A DNA stretch of 25,963 bases from contig OMVW01000035.1 of assembly GCA_900314595.1 (NCBI GenBank), forward strand, positions 1 through 25,963, in the 5' to 3' direction. Numbering within the stretch: position 1 is the stretch's first letter; every line of letters starts with the position of its first letter. Made by a program: the position numbers and the translations under genes. Positions 24,086 through 25,963 of this stretch are shown piece by piece. This stretch comes from an uncultured Dialister sp. GTDB lineage: Bacteria; Bacillota; Negativicutes; Veillonellales; Dialisteraceae. The notes beneath the pieces were generated by a model. It was not told where the DNA came from and made no database searches. It saw only the letters and a program-made list of their open reading frames with translations.

Positions 24086-24399
24086 AAGCAGTGAAGGACG
24101 CTCCGTCCTGTTATGAAGGGCTGAAGAAGGTGTGTGAGGAATACCTGGCAGCCGCAGGGACTGATGGAGAGAAGGCAGCCGCTGACAAGCTGAAGGCTGC
24201 TTTGAAGGAATGTGTGAATTCCATCGATGATATGCTGGGATTTGTGGTCACCGATGATGCTAAGAAATACCTGGGCGAAGAAGCGGCCAAGGGTCTGGAA
24301 AAAGCAGGAAAGGAAGCAAAGGCGAAGGGTGAGAAATATTGTCTCTGCGCTGCCTGCGCTCCCGGCGGCTGGCTGCTGGATCATGAGGATGAGTTTTAA
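24055..24399 (+). CDS. small helical protein with C-terminal Cys motif, unknown function
   Basis: Family not recognised. This 114-aa, Lys/Ala/Glu-rich protein is probably almost entirely helical (ADKLKAALKECVNSIDDMLG, AAKGLEKAGKEAKAKGEKY) and ends in a distinctive CLCAACAPGGWLLDHEDEF with three closely spaced cysteines, suggesting metal binding or a redox role. Two more cysteines lie near residues 17 and 25. ATG 24055 follows AGAAAGGA at eight bases and overlaps the thioesterase by 31 bases; a frame beginning at 24007 would be a longer overlap without a ribosome site. Overlap with the thioesterase suggests linked expression, but no shared pathway can be named. Confidence 0.75.
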   Translation: MAKAEVIEKVKAVKDAPSCYEGLKKVCEEYLAAAGTDGEKAAADKLKAALKECVNSIDDMLGFVVTDDAKKYLGEEAAKGLEKAGKEAKAKGEKYCLCAACAPGGWLLDHEDEF

Positions 24400-24472
24400 T
24401 TTCTGACATTTCCTCTTGCAGGATTTTTTACAATAGCGATTGTCGTTGTTCGTGATTCGTGGTTCGTGAAGG

Positions 24473-24506
24473 TGGCGCCCTTTGGAAATATAGGGGCGCC
24501 ATTTTT
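24473..24506 (+). terminator. terminator after the thioesterase/Cys-protein operon
   Basis: TGGCGCCC (24473-24480) and GGGCGCCA (24494-24501) are perfect arms followed by T5. It is preceded by an array of 'attcgtgg'-type units (24440-24470), the hairpin-plus-array design of the host repeats. Confidence 0.75.
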
Positions 24507-24510
24507 GGAT

Positions 24511-24789
24511 GGGAAATAGAGGGCCAATCGATTCTTCGAATCGATTGGCCCTCTCACCGCTTTCGCGGTGTTCCCGAGGGAGAGCCTCCTGAATTACCGG
24601 TTTCCTCATCTTTCCCGTGGTTGTTTTGTCATTCAGCCTCATATGTGCCTTGAGCGGTTGAACAACCTATTCGGCCGCTCCGCGGCCACCTTTCCATCCC
24701 AGGAAAGGTGGTGACCGATTGGCAGGCTGTCCTTTATTTTCATATTTCCCTTGAAGATGTAGTGCAGGAAATACATGGATCTCTTCCGC
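24511..24789 (+). repeat. ~279-bp direct repeat, copy A
   Basis: Nearly identical to 24952-25229. It starts GGGAAATAGAG, contains the hairpin AGAGGGCCAATCGATTC/TTC/GAATCGATTGGCCCTCT (24518-24554, a perfect 17-bp stem), CACCGC/GCGGTG, GGCCGCTCCGCGGCC and CCTTTCCATCCCAGGAAAGG modules, and ends in ACATGGATCTCTTCCGC. Between the copies (24790-24951) are further modules, CTCCCCCCTGGGGGAG and GGCGCCGAAGGCGTC. No gene is seen from 24400 to 25351. Confidence 0.9.
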
Positions 24790-24951
24790 TGGCTGCGTCA
24801 GTGTCCCCGGACTCCGTGGAGGCTGACCATTAGCCGCATCGCGGCCGACCGGTCAGGCTCCCCCCTGGGGGAGCTGGCGCCGAAGGCGTCAGAGGGGGGA
24901 GTGATGATAAATGGCAGGAAAGAGGTCGAGAAGGAGACTAGGAACTTTTGT

Positions 24952-25229
24952 GGGAAATAGAGAAAATATCGATTCTTCGAATCGATTGGCCCGCTCACCG
25001 CTTCGCGGTGTTCCCGAGGGAGAGCCTCCTGACTTACCGGTTTCCGCATCTGTCCTGCGATTGTTTTGTCATTCAGCCTCATATGTGCCTTGAGCGGTTG
25101 AACAACCTATCCGGCCGCTTCGCGGCCACCTTTCCATCCCAGGAAAGGTGGTGACCGATTGGCAGGCTGTCCTTTATTTTCATATTTCCCTTGAAGATGT
25201 AGTGCAGGAAATACATGAATCTCTTCCGC
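24952..25229 (+). repeat. ~278-bp direct repeat, copy B
   Basis: Second copy of the 24511-24789 element in the same orientation, with scattered substitutions concentrated near the start (AGAGAAAATATCGATTC replaces AGAGGGCCAATCGATTC, which breaks the long hairpin). It ends ACATGAATCTCTTCCGC, followed by 'aaatcccaaatcccaaatccc' style short units near 25250-25275 and the leader of the ACT gene. Confidence 0.9.
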
Positions 25230-25351
25230 AGAGGCACACCTTCCCGAAATCCGAAATCCCAAATCCCAAATCCCAATTTTCACTTCCCACAATTAGAAAG
25301 TTATGATAAAATGACTCTAATACGTTCAAAGAAGTTTGCAGGAGGATCATT

Positions 25352-25765
25352 ATGTTACATCAGGTATCTCTTTTCGCAGCGAATACAAAGGGCGCTCTCA
25401 GCAGGATGACTTCTATCCTGGCGGAGCATGATATCAATATTTATACGATGCTGGCTACGGACAGCGCGGAGTTCGGCATTATCCGTCTCATCGTGGATAA
25501 GACGGAGGAGGCGGTAAAGGCGCTGGAGGAAGCGGGGTATCAGTGCAGGGATGATCTGGTCATCGCTATCGATATGGCTTCTGATAAGCCCGGTACGCTG
25601 GACAGGATCCTGAGGGATCTGAAGGATGCCAATGTGATGATCCGGTATCTGTATATTTCTTTCGACCGCCAGACCAGTTCTCCGATCGCCGTATTCAATA
25701 CGACGGAGTCGGAAACGGAGGCTTTCCTCAAGGGGAAGGGGTACCATCTGCTGGACCGGTTCTGA
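25352..25765 (+). CDS. two-ACT-domain protein
   Basis: A 137-aa cytoplasmic protein made of two consecutive ACT domains (about 3-65 and 69-137), the fold that binds amino acids or other small ligands in metabolic control. The first opens with the typical QVSLFAANTKGALSRMTSIL and NIYTMLATDSAEFGIIRLIV; the second with AIDMASDKPGTLDRILRDLK and IRYLYISFD. In related anaerobes such stand-alone proteins often sit next to a phenylacetate-CoA ligase-like gene; that neighbour is not in the window, so the link is only suggested. ATG 25352 follows AGGAGG at seven bases. A terminator follows directly. Confidence 0.85.
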   Translation: MLHQVSLFAANTKGALSRMTSILAEHDINIYTMLATDSAEFGIIRLIVDKTEEAVKALEEAGYQCRDDLVIAIDMASDKPGTLDRILRDLKDANVMIRYLYISFDRQTSSPIAVFNTTESETEAFLKGKGYHLLDRF

Positions 25766-25779
25766 GATAGTGGAAATAG

Positions 25780-25806
25780 AGCTCTGCGCTGCAGGGCTTT
25801 TTTATT
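25780..25806 (+). terminator. terminator after the ACT-domain gene
   Basis: AGCTCTGC and GCAGGGCT pair with one wobble around GCT and are followed by TTTTTATTTTTT, 15 bases after the stop. Confidence 0.8.
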
Positions 25807-25914
25807 TTTTGTGTCAATTTCGGCTTTTGCGTGTAGAACAACCCCTCAGCCTCGCTGCGCTCGGCAGCTCCCCAATTACACATATCGGCGCCGTTGCCAC
25901 CGTAAATAAAACCG

Positions 25915-25963
25915 GTGGGAGTTCAATTTTTCTGTATAATTGGGTTAGCGGCAGAAATCGACC
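25915..25963 (+). promoter_or_regulatory. possible promoter at the right edge
   Basis: A perfect TATAAT (25935-25940) in AT-rich DNA points to a gene beyond the window. No good -35 box is seen at 16-18 bases. The stretch 25806-25914 holds a repeat-like module (CCCCTCAGCCTCGCTGCGCT) and no gene. Confidence 0.3.

Noticed and set aside
1..25963. tRNA genes, rRNA genes, integrases or transposases marking a mobile island
   Set aside because: None could be seen by eye; no open frame shows integrase or transposase motifs, so the route of transfer of the defence genes is unresolved.

Overview
The window looks like a chromosomal segment of a gut/oral Negativicutes bacterium (Dialister-like; moderate to low certainty). 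The clues are Gram-positive-style strong Shine-Dalgarno sites, the housekeeping genes on the right (two-ACT-domain protein, PaaI-type thioesterase, DUF4160/DUF2442 pair) and long intergenic tracts full of interspersed hairpin repeats. No phylogenetic marker is present, so the genus is an inference.

Layout. (1) 1-937: a LysR-type regulator on the minus strand, running off the left edge. (2) 938-1581: no gene; a host hairpin repeat in reverse orientation. (3) 1582-11271: a four-gene plus-strand operon: an SF1 (UvrD/Rep-like) helicase, DrmA, DrmB and an unrecognised ~720-aa protein. DrmA and DrmB are the core of DISARM anti-phage defence, but the usual phospholipase-D protein DrmC and an in-operon methyltransferase are absent, so this is a variant or an undescribed relative. 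(4) 11272-11844: terminator, inverted repeats, a reverse-oriented host repeat and a promoter. (5) 11845-15017: a compact, AT-richer type II restriction-modification cassette: C5-cytosine methyltransferase, FokI/AlwI-like endonuclease and Vsr mismatch endonuclease, closed by a strong terminator. (6) 15141-15560: a frameshifted minus-strand gene remnant. (7) 15689-25963: ordinary host genes separated by large repeat blocks: a small secreted protein, a metallo-beta-lactamase-fold hydrolase divergent from a TetR regulator with a candidate operator between them, an AAA ATPase with a nuclease-like C-terminus, the DUF4160/DUF2442 pair, a thioesterase overlapping a small Cys-containing protein, and a two-ACT-domain protein.

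How the genes may work together. The helicase-DrmA-DrmB-unknown operon probably acts as one defence complex on invading DNA. The downstream methyltransferase could mark self DNA for its own endonuclease, for the DISARM-like complex (a C5 methyltransferase is the normal class 2 DISARM partner), or for both. Vsr would repair the T:G mismatches produced when 5-methylcytosine deaminates. The two defence cassettes are separated by a terminator and a host repeat, suggesting separate acquisition into repeat-rich, tolerant intergenic DNA. All function calls come from motifs read by eye; no database search was run.
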